Shown here piece after piece: positions 51,425 through 63,281 of a stretch of DNA of 64,000 nt (its first letter is position 1; every line of letters begins with the position of its first letter). The translations under genes were made by a program, and so were the position numbers. Below the pieces are notes generated by a model that saw only the letters and a list, made by a program, of their open reading frames with translations, was not told the origin of the DNA and ran no database searches. Source of the stretch: Piper betle (Eukaryota > Streptophyta > Magnoliopsida > Piperales > Piperaceae); NCBI GenBank assembly GCA_033002965.1, contig JAURVB010013284.1, positions 1 to 64,000 on the forward strand, given 5' to 3'.

Positions 51425-54146
51425 TGACATCAATGACACTGGCGTGTCTAAACCCAAAAGAGGGCAGCGAGGATGTTCTGCACCTGCATTTTACGGGGTG
51501 TTTCACTTAACATGGATACGAAATGAGACAAAACAAACCTAACCCACACACAAGTTGGGAAAGAAAAACATACCATTTATGATTATGAGGGGACGTGGTG
51601 CAATTGTTGGTATTGTATATGGTGAATCAAAGCTAGATGCCAATCCAGGAGCAATCTTATCCCAAACCTAAGGATAAATAGGAAAAAGTATAAAATAGCG
51701 ATGAACCAATATTTTGCAATTTGAACACCTTTAACTACTCTTTATTAGACTTGAAAGAGAAATAGTTCTGGACAAAGAGATCAAGTAAATACCATTTCCA
51801 CCACATCTTTATCAATGATGCTCACGCCTAAGTCAATTCGAGCTTCTGCACTACAATCAGTATCAATTTGACACTCACCATATCCATGAAAGCAATATAA
51901 CAGGCTCTAAACATGCTTCAACAGTAAAATGAAATAATGTACATTACCTTCAAACTCGGGTCTTATGCTGTCAGCTCGAGCCTGCAATTTATCATTATCT
52001 ACAGCCCACCTAAAACCCTACATGTTTTATCAATACCGGTCATCCAAGTTGCATATTAAGTCCACCATGGAAATCTTTTTCATTCCAAACATGTTCTGAA
52101 CCATTAAAAATATTGAGCTTCTTGCCTGCACGCCAATTATAGGAGCAACCACTGAATAACGAATATCAGCAAAAGCAGCAAACCATGCATGCATTCCTGA
52201 ATTAAAATTTTCGAGTGAATCCATAACTCTAAGTGTGAAAAAATAGAGTGAGGAAATAAACAATTGTCTCACCTCCTAGGGATTCGCCAGTGATTCCTAT
52301 TTTAAAAGGATCAATATCATCCCTCTGGCTGAAATAATCAGCTAGTTTAATGAGATCCCATACCTATGGATTGAGCATTAGAGAATGTGTCTCTGCTAAA
52401 AAAATTAAACCTTAAAAAACCAAAGCCCTCCTATTGTCAGTTGGACCTCTCTTAAAGCATTTCTAGGCTTTGCACTTAAACAAACAAGCATTAGTTTGCA
52501 TCTAGTAAAATTTGAAATCAAGCCCATTGCCCAGATACTGAATCGGTAAAGGAAATGATTCCATTTATATTTCTTTTGATAATATCTTAGTCATAAACAA
52601 GGATATGTTGGAATACCGTGTCAAAAATAAATGGCATGGTGTCTCCATTTTTCCAAAGAGAAGATGCGGGTTCTATTCCCTCTATTCGTCCATTCTCTTG
52701 TTATGCAGCAGATAATCAAATAATTTTTATTAATGAATAATTATTGGAGACTCAAACTAAGGATATGCAAGCATGATAATACTGTTCTATATCTCCATGA
52801 GTCAAGTAACTGTGAAATTACATAAAATTTCAACAATTCTACCGTGCATTTAATTAATAAAAAGAACAATTTAAACGACCATAGTAAAGTAAGCACTTCT
52901 AAATCCATACATCTTTGTAAGTAGTAGGAGAGCTAGCCCATTCGCCGTGGTAACGAGAATCAACCCCAATACATATGCATTCACGCGAAGCATAAGCCTG
53001 TCAAACATTCCATGTTCAAATTATTGATCGATGAAACACAAAAAACAGGGAAAGTATATGCTTATGCAGAAAGTTAGCAATGTAAGGAAATGGCAACCTC
53101 TATTACGGCCTCAACCACTCCTTATATTTAAAAGAACTGTGCAGAAACACAATAGCTGGCCTTCTCTGATGGCTATCATCCTTCAAAGTGATGATTAGCA
53201 CCGGCAGACGCCCCTGCTCACTTTCCTGTGAATGAAACAGGCAAATCATAGACAGATACCCATAATAAAAACTACAGATTCAAACCACCGAACCAAAATG
53301 CCCGCACATATTTTGGCAACTTAAATTAAGTCCAAATACCTCACTCGTACATGTAGGGGAGAACATCACCTTACACCCTCTAAAATTATTCTATCAATCA
53401 GTAGACGGAAATATACCAATTCTCAAGTCATCCTAATACATAAAACAGGTTCATACTGGATCAATTGCTTCCCCCTAGTCAAAATTCTTGGCAAATTCCA
53501 TTCACCATGTTATATCTTTAATTAACCTCAAATTTAGTCATTCTCTAGATTTCATAATTTTCTTTTTATCTTTTTCATTGCAAGTTTAAGTTCAAGCAAT
53601 GCATGACATGATAATGGCTCAGATCTCACTCAGTCTACTTACTCAAATTCAGATAATTCACAGAGTGCATCGAATCAATCAATTCCAACCAAAACCACTG
53701 ACCTCAGTAATCAAGTATAGGTTCTTCTCTTTGAGCTTGTTCTCCAACTTTTGGACTTCTTCCCTGGGGCAAGATTCCATTGCCTAACCAAATAAAACAA
53801 ATCAAGGCACCAACTTTTCTCCTCAAACAATCAAAATCAGGCTCCCTTTCCATTGAAAAACACACCTCACGGGCAAGAGGGCCGCCCTGATACATTGGAG
53901 AGGCGACGGGCATCGCCTTTTCCACGGTCAACGACACTGACAAGAGTCAACCGACAAGATTTCAGACACATTTCTTAGAAATAAACCAGTAAAAGGACGA
54001 AGGTTTGGATCACCTTCGGCCGGACGGTGGCTGCGTAGGACGACGTCGAAGGTCGATCGGAGGTGTTCGACGGCGGTGGCGGTGATCGAGAGTCGGATGG
54101 GAGAAGGAGATGCTGAAGAAGGCGCGTGAGGGGAGGGGAGACGCAC
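51425..54146 (-). pseudogene. alpha/beta-hydrolase superfamily gene, 3' truncated
   Basis: It resembles the plant hydrolase family containing At5g25770. Exons: 54146-54014, 53936-53866, 53783-53703, 53225-53098, 52997-52911, about 52670-52617, 52363-52273, 52196-52126, 52017-51948, 51845-51793, 51667-51574, and from 51483. Motifs: PAIVFLHS strand, GVDSRYHGE, MPFIFDTVWDL across exons 6-7, the nucleophile elbow GESLG at the end of exon 7, GMHAWFAAF, SPYTIPTIAPRPL. Defects: exon 4 ends WLRP-TAA where one missing base would restore an L-I-E type ending; the exon 6 acceptor is displaced by 2 bases; the NGA-DP motif reads GAEHPRCP (Asp to His); and the coding match ends near 51430 at AT-rich repeats, so the C-terminal GxGH catalytic His is absent. 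Intron 8 has a GC donor (CAG|GCAAGA). No function expected. Confidence 0.88.
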
Positions 54147-55360
54147 TTGAAGGGTGGGGAGGCGAGGAGGGGGTGCACCTGCATTTTTTTTGGCGGGGAA
54201 GATTGAATTTTTTAAATTTATTTATTTATTGTTACTATTATTATAATTTTTATTGGCTGGGTGTGGTTGGGGTCACTCTGTTGTTTTAAGACTGGGTTGG
54301 GTTGTTTTTTAAAAACTTATTGATTTTTAATTTTGGGTTAGGTAGGATTAAGGGTCACACTTTGTTATTAAACCCTGGTTTTTTTATTAAAAAAATGGAA
54401 TTGATATGCACGAAATATCTGGAAGAAATTTGAAGAAATAGTTTTATTTATTAGGATAAAGAATGGAAAGAAAAAGCACTGCATGACCTATGACATTTTT
54501 GGAAATTTTTTTCGACAAGTTTTATGGCTTTGTTTTAGTATTTGCAACCAAAATGTGAGAGACCCATTTGGATTTATCTAAAAATCTTGTTACCCAAAAA
54601 TTTAAAATGACAAAAAATTGAAGTTTTTTAAAATTGTTCCGGTTTTTTTCCCTAACCAAATAATACATCTGAAAATATTTAATAAAAAGTAGATCCGACT
54701 GATCGTTTGCCGGCCAAAACTTTTGTAGATTGACAATTGTACGAGAAAAATCTATATTGTCTTACAAAACCAATGAAATTCGAAGCTTTTTCTTTAAAAA
54801 AATCAATCAAAAGAAGTATCCGTGGAAAAACATAGAATGAAATATTTGAGGGTTGTATAATTCTGTCAAATTGGCCGAAGCATGAGTTTGCTTTATCAAA
54901 AAAAGAAAATCATGACAGAATTTTTTTTGAAAACAAGACGGTGAAAATAGGGAATCAAATCAAATAATGGAGAACCATTGATTTTTCAGAATATTCCATA
55001 ATGCGACTTCATCCAACAAATTAAAACTTCGTATTAAACAACGTTAATGGAGAATGCATTGTCGTCTATAACTCAGTAATAGATCGACAAATTACATGAT
55101 AGTTCAAATTCAATCAAGACATCACTTCCATCATATATTTTCAATCCTAAAGAATTGAACACAAATTCAATCACTTAGTTTTTATCTTAGATATTACATT
55201 TTTTTTAACAAGTAGTAAAAGATGCAGACACACATCTTCTAGCTCTTTATTACAACCAAACACTTAGCCGCGCATATCTAAGGTTTATTCAAGACCATCC
55301 TCCTATTGAAGGACATCAACCAGTGTATAGTTTCCGGCGGGTGGATCCGACTGCGGCCGG
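54147..55360. other. intergenic
   Basis: AT-rich. It holds the promoter side of the hydrolase relic at the left and the 3' flank of the proline-rich gene at the right. No gene or repeat recognised. Confidence 0.45.
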
Positions 55361-56650
55361 CTAGGCATGGTGCGCTTCGACACCGGCGAGCTCCTTGGCC
55401 TTCCCGGAGGGCCTGCGGGTGACGGCGAGGTGGACGCCGGGGCTGTTGTGTGCGCAGGAGGCGTTGAGGAGGATGGAGTTGTTCACGCCCTGCACGTTGC
55501 TGTTCACAAACGCCGACAACGGCGACAACGTTCCGGCACCGCCCTTGCCGTCCTTCTTCGCCTTCGCTGCCTCCTCCCCGTGCAAGGCCTTGCTCTTCAT
55601 GGGAGAGCCAGGGGTAGAAGAGGCGGAGGACGGTAGCAGTTCCATGAAAGCTCCCCTGTTCTCACCGGCTATGTTGATCATGCGCAGGCCGGACTCCTCG
55701 TCGGAGCTCGCCCAGCTCTTGCTATGGGGCTTGATGGCACTGTGGTGGCGGGGCAGCTCCTGCGCCTTGTTGTGCACTACCTTGGTGCTCTCCATGATCT
55801 TGTCATGCTCGGGCAGTACCTTGGCCTTGTGCTGCGGGGATGGGGGCGGTGCAGGGGTGGACACGAGCTGCCGCTTGGTCGGCTCGGGTTCTGGGTAGGC
55901 GGTGATCTGGGAAGGAGGGAGGCGGAGTGGGGAAGGAGGAGGCGAGGTGGACTTGATGGCCTTGGGTGACGCTACCAGCTTCTTGGGCGAGCTCCGAGGT
56001 GGTGAAGAAGATGGCGCCACTCGGGTGAAGCTCTTCGGCGAGTACTTCACTGGGCTCGGCGCCTTCGTCATCAGCGGCGACTGCACCCTCGTCGGCGGTG
56101 CCAGCGGTGCTGGTGCCGGTGCCAGCAGTGCTCGTGCCGGTGCCAGCGTTGCTGGTGCCGGTGCCAGCGGTGCCGGTAGCGGTGCCAGCGGTGCCGGTGC
56201 CGGTGGAAGCTTGGCCGGCGACTGGGGCAAGGACGAGGTACCAGAAGTCGGACCATTCAACTGTTTAAAGGGGGATTGAGGCAAGGAGGAGGTGCCGGCG
56301 GCGGCAGCGGTGGACGGCTTGGCAGGGGACTGTGGGAGGGAATAGGTGCCGGTGGTCGTGGTGATGATGGTGGCCATGGGGATGGGGGAGGTGGGGACGG
56401 AGGGGGGTGCGGAGGTGATGTCGGAGGGAGCAAGTGCGGCAGGTAGAATGGGGGAGGACGGGACGGAGGCGGTGCCTCGGAAGAGGCCGGTTGGTTGGGG
56501 TTGGAGTTGGGGACGTGTAGAAGGTCTAGCAGTACTGGTAGTAGGTGGTGCAGGTGTAGGCGCCGGAGCAGCTGGTGCAGATGGTGGTGGTGGCTCCATG
56601 CGAGCGATAGAGCCCAGCCGACCAAACCTTGGTCGGAATGTATCAGCCAT
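55361..56650 (-). CDS. proline/alanine/serine-rich protein of unknown function
   Basis: Single-exon ORF of 429 codons, starting MADTFRPRFGRLG and ending AGVEAHHA. Residues about 20-280 are low-complexity Pro/Ala/Ser with repeated SLPQSP (three times, with KP or FK following) and an AP-rich run. The C-terminal ~120 residues are more ordered: SWASSDEESGLRMINIAGEN, then NSNVQGVNNSILLNASC and NSPGVHLAV. I recall similar C-termini in plant proteins annotated as proline-rich or gp1-like, but could not check. No signal peptide or membrane segment, so it is probably cytosolic or nuclear. GC-rich coding versus AT-rich flanks fits a real exon. The long + strand ORFs over it are shadows. Confidence 0.75.
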   Translation of the reverse strand: MADTFRPRFGRLGSIARMEPPPPSAPAAPAPTPAPPTTSTARPSTRPQLQPQPTGLFRGTASVPSSPILPAALAPSDITSAPPSVPTSPIPMATIITTTTGTYSLPQSPAKPSTAAAAGTSSLPQSPFKQLNGPTSGTSSLPQSPAKLPPAPAPLAPLPAPLAPAPATLAPARALLAPAPAPLAPPTRVQSPLMTKAPSPVKYSPKSFTRVAPSSSPPRSSPKKLVASPKAIKSTSPPPSPLRLPPSQITAYPEPEPTKRQLVSTPAPPPSPQHKAKVLPEHDKIMESTKVVHNKAQELPRHHSAIKPHSKSWASSDEESGLRMINIAGENRGAFMELLPSSASSTPGSPMKSKALHGEEAAKAKKDGKGGAGTLSPLSAFVNSNVQGVNNSILLNASCAHNSPGVHLAVTRRPSGKAKELAGVEAHHA

Positions 56651-56739
56651 TATGGTGTGACGATGGGATAATTGCTAGCTAAGAGAAGAAGAGAACACCT
56701 GGAACTACACCTCGTTATCAACCTCAAATGTTTTGCGCG

Positions 56740-56746
56740 TATATAT
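56740..56746 (-). promoter_or_regulatory. possible TATA box of the proline-rich gene
   Basis: ATATATA lies about 90 bases upstream of the ATG at 56650, in an otherwise mixed-composition 5' flank. Confidence 0.4.
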
Positions 56747-57457
56747 GTAGTGAACGAGGAATCGAGGTGAACGGATTGCTTTGAGGTGGGGTTATTACTT
56801 GGTGGGAAAAGAGTGTAAGGTGACAAACAAAGAAAAGGGAAAGGGAAGGCATCGGATTCATGGGCCAGTGAGAGGGCGAGAGAGACGATGGTACTTGCCA
56901 TGTTGCCATTGCAATGGCTTTGCCTTGTATCTGACTTTGCTTGTGGTGGTGTCCGGTTGGAGATGCTGTCTGCTGGGAGGGGCCATGGCGCCATCGTTTG
57001 CCGATGGTAATTGAACGATCGTCCCCTCTAGGAATCTGCAAATGCGAGCTTTTTTGGCTACTGGAACCCAGCACGGAGTTGGCTGTTAAACATCTTTTTT
57101 TTCTAACTCCGTCAATTACTATACTTTTACTTTTAGTGAAGCAGGTGCTTGCCAGTGAAATTCTTTGATTCTACTTGCTTGCTTTAGTTACATGCATGAT
57201 TCCAGATGCATAGCGACCGGGAGAAAAATGGATGACAATTTTTTAGAAGCTTTAAAATTACAGTCATTATTAAAAAAGTTTATATGATAAGGTACTCGAT
57301 TTATATATACACACCCATATCTAAAACATTTTGAAATCAGATGAGATGATATCCGAGAAAGAGTCTTGGACGGGTACTGCATCCATTAGAAGCGGACGCA
57401 CATGGAAGACGATGGTCTCCCATGCCTATTGATGATCTTCATAGGGTGCGTCCGTTG
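56747..57457. other. intergenic
   Basis: Upstream flank of the proline-rich gene. No second gene seen. Confidence 0.4.
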
Positions 57458-57958
57458 CACGGGTATTAATCAAGCGAGCGAGTCGAGCTTGTATTTGAAC
57501 TCGGTTCGAATAATTTGAAATTCGTTCAAACTTGACTCGAAATTGAATGAGTTTTAAACATACATGTTCGAATTCGACTCGAATATCTTTTATGTATTCG
57601 AGCTCGAATACATTTTAACAGTTTAATTTTCTTGAGTTCAAACCCAGCTCATTCGTGAGCTTGAAACCGGCTTGAATACTTACCATCTCAATTATCTCAC
57701 TTCTTTGTTATTATATTATATATATATATATAATATAAAAACTATATTATTATATTATTTTATTGAATCGAGTTCGGGTCGAGTTCGAGTTATAACCGAG
57801 TCGAGTTGAGTCGAACATGACCTTATTCAAGCTCGACTCATAAGATTCGAATTCGAGTCGAATTCGAGCTCGAACATTTAAATGTCGAATTTCGAATCGA
57901 GTCAAGCCGAGTCGAACACTAAATATTCACAAGCTGACTCACTCAATTAGTAATCTTA
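57458..57958. mobile_element. hAT-type non-autonomous element, copy 3 (501 bp)
   Basis: Family termini are degenerate (ACGGGTATTAATCAAGCGAGC and CTCACTCAATTAGTAATCTTA). They are flanked by GTCCGTTG (57450-57457) and GTCTGTTG (57959-57966), an 8-bp duplication with one mismatch. The tRNA-like core is mostly deleted; ACTTACCATCTCAATTATCT and the AT tract remain. Confidence 0.8.
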
Positions 57959-57966
57959 GTCTGTTG

Positions 57967-59302
57967 ACTTAAGTTTTGCTCTTCATCTGGGGGACTCACT
58001 TGGGTGGCCTCCAATCACACATCTCTTAGGTGCCCTTCGTTCCCTCTCTTCCTCTCTTACTCTCCTCCTTTTATAAATTGTATCCCCTTCCGAGTGCGAG
58101 TCCCCAGGTGCGCTCATGTTGAACGCAACTAAAAATCATTCCACGAGAAAAACCCAGACCAGCTAGAAGATGGTACTTTTTGTGCCAGCTGAATGCTCGG
58201 TAACCACCTGCTCCATCTGTAATCACTTGCTCGCGGAAGACGGGCCAATATTTTTAATAATTAGCGCAAAATAACGAACTTAAGTCATTTTTTATAAAAA
58301 TAATAAATCGAATTAAAAATAAATATCACACGTCCCACATAATATATCATGTCTTTCAATATTGAGCAGAGAATTATTCTTTAAGATCTCTATCTTACAC
58401 TCTAAGTAAGGTTTTTTAGAGAGCTCAAAAGTACGACAAAAAGTACTAGATTTAATTAATTAAAATATAATAAATAAAACTATATATTAAACTATATTAT
58501 TTATCGGTTTTTTAATTAAAATTGAAATTTAAAATTATATCCAATCATCTGATTTAATTTAGATTTTATTTATCAAATTGGAATCTATATCCAATATAAG
58601 CTGGTACGGCACTCACGCCTAATTTTCTTAAAGTCTTTCGAATGTGTAGAAGAACCTAAAGGCAGTGCTCTCAAAATTTATTTTCATTGAAGTAATACGC
58701 AATACGTAAACGGCAGTGCCCTCAACAAATATCTCTTAGCCCCGTGGGATGGAATGATTAAAATAATCACTTAGCCTCTATGGGCTAAGTTAATTCATCA
58801 CTGATCACGTTAGTTTTAAAAAAACACCACTCAATCACCCTTAAAACTAACACTATTAGATAAGGCGGGCTTGCAACTAGTTGATGGGTAATATGATAAT
58901 GTCACGTCAAAAAATAAAATTGATTAAAATAACATTAGTCAAAATTAAATATAAAATATAAAATATAAAATATAATATAATATAACAAGATAAAAAGTTG
59001 ACATGAATAATTAAATATTTTATTTTATTTAACTTTCTTCTATAAACCTAAATTTTTATCCATATCTGAAAAACTAATAAAAAATATTTTTTCTCACATA
59101 CGGGCTAAAATATGACCTAGACAATTATATAAAATAATACTTTATTTTATCTACTTATTTTATATATTTTATTTAGTACATATATTTTATTTTATAATAT
59201 TTATTTTATTTTATATATTGATTATTTTTAATTATTTGAATATTAAATAATATTATTATCTGATATGGCTTTTCTAGATCATCAATTAATTGATTGTAAG
59301 TT
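57967..59302. other. intergenic
   Basis: AT-rich; a mixed-composition patch at 57970-58260. No gene or repeat recognised. Confidence 0.4.
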
Positions 59303-59940
59303 TAGGGCTGTTTATTGAGTGAGCCACCTTGGGAGCATTTGACGTTTGACTTGGTTCGACTAGACTCAAAACTCGACATTTAAATACTCGAACTCAACTC
59401 GAACTTAAATCCTACGAGCCGAGCTTGAGTAAGGCCGTATTCGACTCAACTTGACTCGGTTATAACTCGAACTCAACTCGTAACTCAACTCGAACTCGAC
59501 TCGATAAAATAATATAATAATATAGTCTTTACATTATATATATATATATACTAATAAGTTTAATTATAATTAGTTATATTTATTTATATATAATATAATA
59601 ACACAGTAGTGAGATAGCTTAGATGAGAGACATTCAAGTTGAAGACTTGGAGATCGTGGGCTCAATCCTGCATTTTTTTTAAAATGAGTTACTTTCCATT
59701 TTATAATGAAGTCGGTTTCGAGCTCACGAACAAGTTAGGTTTGAATTCGTCAAAATAAAACAGCTTCAGTATATTCGAGTTCGAGTCGAGTCGAACAATA
59801 CAAAAAATATTCAAGTTGAGCTTGAGCATATATGTTCAAAACTAATTCAATTTCGAGTTAAGTTCGAACGAACTTTAATATATTCGAGCCGAGTTCGAAC
59901 ATAAGTTGAACTCGGCTCATTTGCTTATTTAGCATCCCTA
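59303..59940. mobile_element. hAT-type non-autonomous element, copy 4 (opposite orientation)
   Basis: TAGGGCTGTTTATTGAGTGAGCC and the mirrored AGCATCCCTA end delimit it. The flanks GTAAGTTT / GTAGGTTT are a near-perfect 8-bp duplication, offset by one base at the left. The core reads on the + strand: TAGCTTAGATGAGAG (A-box-like, near 59610) and GGGCTCAATCC (B-box-like, near 59660), followed by T8 and (AT)n upstream. Confidence 0.8.
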
Positions 59941-60393
59941 GTAGGTTTGTTGCTTGTTTAGCAACCCTAGTTGTCTAAAGATGTCAGTTTTGAGGATTAT
60001 AATTAAGTAAAGTTTTTTTCAAATAAGGTGGCTAATTAATGATGATTTGACTCATTCCAAGGGCTTAAATGATATTTGCTCTGTTGTTTTTTTCTCCCAT
60101 ACAGTGAGGTAATAATGTGGTTACATTGGTATGCCATTCCTACAGCCTTGGCGTGAGGTTATTATTGGCTAAGTTTAGAAGGGGGCTAAAAAATGTCAAG
60201 AAGGGTGTTCCCAAAGTTTGGTTAGAAAATATTAGAAGAAGGGGGTTGTAATCTTTCCAAAGAAAAATTTTCCTCTAAGACTTAATTCAAACGCTTCTAT
60301 CATGGAAACTATTATCCTTTGTCTCAAAACGCAAGGTATTTACTCTTAATTACGTAGCCTCTGTGCATGTTGCTTATGATTTGAATTAACTAT

Positions 60394-60727
60394 CATTAGT
60401 GAAAAATGAGTTTTTTGCCACCAAAATTTTTGTAACAAATTTGTCACAAAAAATCATTAAAATATTAATATCATCATTTTTTATAAGTTTGCCACATAGT
60501 TGCCACCTAATATTTCGGTGATTAAATAATTTGTCACTGAATTAACATTATTTTTCGATTTTAAAAATCAACCGTTACAAAATTTTGCCATTGGTGTCAC
60601 CCAATTTATAAGTTTGTGCCAAACTATCAAAACTAGATACAAAAATTTCTGTCACCAAATCTTTTTGTCACTAAATTTACATCTTTTGTCACCAAAAATT
60701 TATACGACAGAAGGCTTTTTTTCTATA
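60394..60727. mobile_element. short CACTA-like MITE
   Basis: The interior is packed with TTTGTCAC/TTGCCAC and their variants. The ends (CATTAGTGAAAAATGAG and, in reverse, TATAGAAAAAAAGCC) look like decayed CACTAGNGAAAAA termini. No ORF. Confidence 0.5.
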
Positions 60728-61277
60728 AACGAACAACTACCGGCTCATACCGATACAATCTTACGATATGTAATTTAATCTGCATTCCTCATCTCTGAAC
60801 AAATTAAATTCTACCTTTCTTGGAGCAAATTCTCATGACTAAGCCGCTCTACATAGATCTTGCTCTTGTTTGCCGACTATGTGCTTTGTCTCAGGAACTT
60901 TGACGTTGAAATTAATGGGTTTACATTTGTTTGTATACCTCTAATTAATCGAGCCGCCAGCTTACAAGACATGTTTGCTCCTGTCGAAAACCTTTGGCGC
61001 CTTCCCGTCTAGCATGGCAACTTAACTGTTCCAATACCTGGAAGAAAAAAAGACATAGCTGCTCTGATTCTGGATTTTGAGACCTACATCAATTTTCTGC
61101 CGTTCTATACATAACTCTATATAATCATACCATTCCTTTCACTTCACTTAACCAGGTGTTCTATACTAATCTCGATTTGTATAATATTTGCTTATGGAAC
61201 TATGATGGTAAGCAATACTGTTTTTTGTGTCGATTGAGAAATAAAGGTGAAGAGATAAAAGAACCACATGATCTCAG
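60728..61277. other. intergenic, upstream of PLAC8 gene
   Basis: No gene recognised. It may contain the 5' UTR and an upstream intron of the PLAC8 locus, since a CAG acceptor directly precedes the ATG at 61278. Confidence 0.3.
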
Positions 61278-61722
61278 ATGGGTAGAGTTGGAGGCAAACA
61301 AGATGGTGAGAAAGCGGGGACGCCAAAGACAACCCCCGGCCGGAGAGTATCGGTCTTTGACAGCAGCTCATCTGATGAAGGCCTCTCCCCATCACTGGTA
61401 TTTTCGAAGAAGACGGCAGCTCCGGTTCATCATGCGAAGGCCATGCCTAAAGACGAAGACTATCACTATGAAGCATCGGTTGATGTATCGGTAGTTCACG
61501 GTGCACCGGCTATGTTCCCTCCAAAGAAAGCAAGCCCCTGCACGCAGGGCCTGAATGGGTTCCATACATAATGAACCGGCACCGGATGATCGTCCGGTGA
61601 GCTTTCCTCCGGCAGGGCATACCACGAATGTGGGAGAAGCTCTGTCGGCCCAGCACCTTCGTTTGTTGGGAACAGTTGTAACATTCCACCAATGGTACAT
61701 ACATTGTTCATTCAGACATACT

Positions 61723-62049
61723 CAGTGGTGTTAATTGAGCAAAGCAGCCGAACTTAATATATGTTCGAATTCGGCTCAAATAGTTCAAAACTCGTTCGAA
61801 CTTGACTCGAGATCGAACGAGTTTTGGACATACATGCTCGAATTCGACTCAAGCTCGAATATACTTAAACTGTTTAATTTTTGTGAGCTCGTTCGCCTAG
61901 CTCGTTCATTAGCTCGAAACCAACTCGATTAAAAGTCAAAAGTACCTCACTTAAAAAATGAAGCGAATGTGGTTTAAACTCACAACCTTGAAGTCATCAA
62001 AGTAAATACTTACAATCTCAACTATCTTGCTTCTTTGTTATTATATTGC

Positions 62050-62080
<31 letters not shown>

Positions 62081-62308
62081 TAATATAAAGACTATATTAT
62101 TATATTATTTTATCGAGTCGAGTTCGAGTCAAGCTATAAATCGAGTTCAAGTTATAACCAAGTCGAGTCGAGTCGAACACGACCTTACTCAAGCTCGGCT
62201 CATAAGATTCGAGTTCGAGTCGAGCATTTAAATGTCGAGTTTCGAGTCGAGTCAAGCCGAGCCGATCGCTAAATGTTCACATGCTGACTCGCTCGATTAG
62301 CAACCCTA
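61723..62308. mobile_element. hAT-type non-autonomous element, copy 5 (complete)
   Basis: Left CAGTGGTGTTAATTGAGC and right GCTCGATTAGCAACCCTA termini are flanked by a perfect 8-bp duplication GACATACT (61715-61722, 62309-62316). The reverse-strand core has GATAGTTGAGATTGTAAG and GGTTGTGAGTTTAAAC, variants of the A- and B-box-like motifs. (TA)n lies at about 62050-62076. It is inserted in the PLAC8 locus, probably in an intron. Confidence 0.9.
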
Positions 62309-63001
62309 GACATACTTCCTATAGTTGAAATTTAAAGAATACTCGGATCACAAGCTCTCCATGTATGTGGTGAATGTTTTTCTGTGGCAGCTTTGATGAC
62401 AGCGTTTTCCCCTTGTGTCACCTTTGGCCAGATTGTTGAAATTTTGGAGGGTGGCGACATCAGTAAGAAGCTTAGGTTGTAGATATATACAATTTTCAAA
62501 GGCGTTTGCGTTTCTAGTTCGGATGTGGCATTCTTCTTTTCTGCTTCTTTGATTAGTTCCGCTACATTTGAGTTCAACTGTTCATGCGTGGAATAATCTG
62601 GAACAGGTTGCGCTCCAGGCAGTCTAATGTGCCTACTTTTGGCACTAGCTCTGTGTTCCGTGGATAATGGGAAGCTCATACAGAACAAGGCTAAGAAGGT
62701 ATAATCTAGTTCAAGCCCCTACAGAGGATTGGATCGCTCACCTTTGCTGTCCTTCATGTGCTCTTTGCCAAGAATTCAGAGAACTCAAAAACAGAGGAAT
62801 TGACCCCTCCCCTCCCTTGGTGAATTGCTACCAATATTCAACATGAATCTGGCTTTGGAACTTTGGATGAATAGTAATTTTTCTTTTTATCTGATACAAT
62901 CTCTCATTTATAGGTTGGCTTGATAACCTTGCTCAACTGCAGGAGAATCAACAGCAGGCTAGTACTACTCCCAAAAAACCATGCAATGAAAAGGTAAGAA
63001 A

Positions 63002-63213
63002 AGTAAATTGTATTCTAGTTTTGAATCAATTTAAGCAAAGTATGGTGTTACAATCTTCGATGTCATGTAAACCATAATTGTATTTTTGCTTCAGATGTCA
63101 TGAAAACAGTAAACTGTTTTCTAGTTTTGAATCAATTTAAGGAAAGTATGGAGTTACAGTCTTTGATGTCATGGAAGCCATAATTGTGTTTTTGCTCCAG
63201 ATGACCGAGAAGA
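63002..63213. repeat. 106-bp tandem duplication with a 3' splice site in each unit
   Basis: AGTAAATTGTATTCTAGTTT at 63002 recurs as AGTAAACTGTTTTCTAGTTT at 63108, and similarity continues through TTGCTTCAG|ATG (63095) and TTGCTCCAG|ATG (63201). The units differ at about a tenth of positions. Confidence 0.9.
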
Positions 63214-63281
63214 TATTGGTTAGCAAAAGCTTTTTGAATCAATTTAAGCATTTTGTTGTCCACAGGGAGAAACTCATGGAT

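Larger units (their letters stand above)
61278..63281 (+). pseudogene. PLAC8-domain (cell number regulator / PCR-like) gene, probably broken
   Basis: PLAC8 proteins are small Cys-rich membrane proteins that affect organ size or metal transport. The domain is read from CGECFSVAALMTAFSPCVTFG (about 62345-62470; donor after GGDI), then an exon from 62607 with SCAPGSLMCLLLALAL, and after a frame change near 62650 WIMGSSYRTRLRRYNL and CPSCALCQEFRELKNRGIDP. A further exon, 62914-62993, gives LDNLAQLQENQQQA. The CPCVTFG and CALCQE blocks match the two PLAC8 Cys motifs. The N-terminal ORF from 61278 (MGRVGGKQDGEK, then FDSSSSDEGLSPS) is tentatively joined. A hAT-type copy at 61723-62308 separates it from the domain. 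A 106-bp tandem duplication offers two final acceptors, ATG at 63095 or 63201; the latter frame ends at about 63281. At least one frameshift argues for a pseudogene or an assembly error. Confidence 0.7.

Noticed and set aside
52650..52690. B-box-like GGGTTCTATTCCC suggesting a SINE
   Set aside because: Overlaps a hydrolase exon (MPFIFDT on the minus strand); the similarity is explained by coding sequence plus chance.
55367..56279. Long + strand ORFs of 167 and 125 codons
   Set aside because: Shadows of the GC-rich proline-rich gene; Gly/Val/Ala-rich nonsense composition.
62332..62688. 118-codon minus-strand ORF
   Set aside because: Antisense of the PLAC8 exons, whose Cys motifs are on the + strand.
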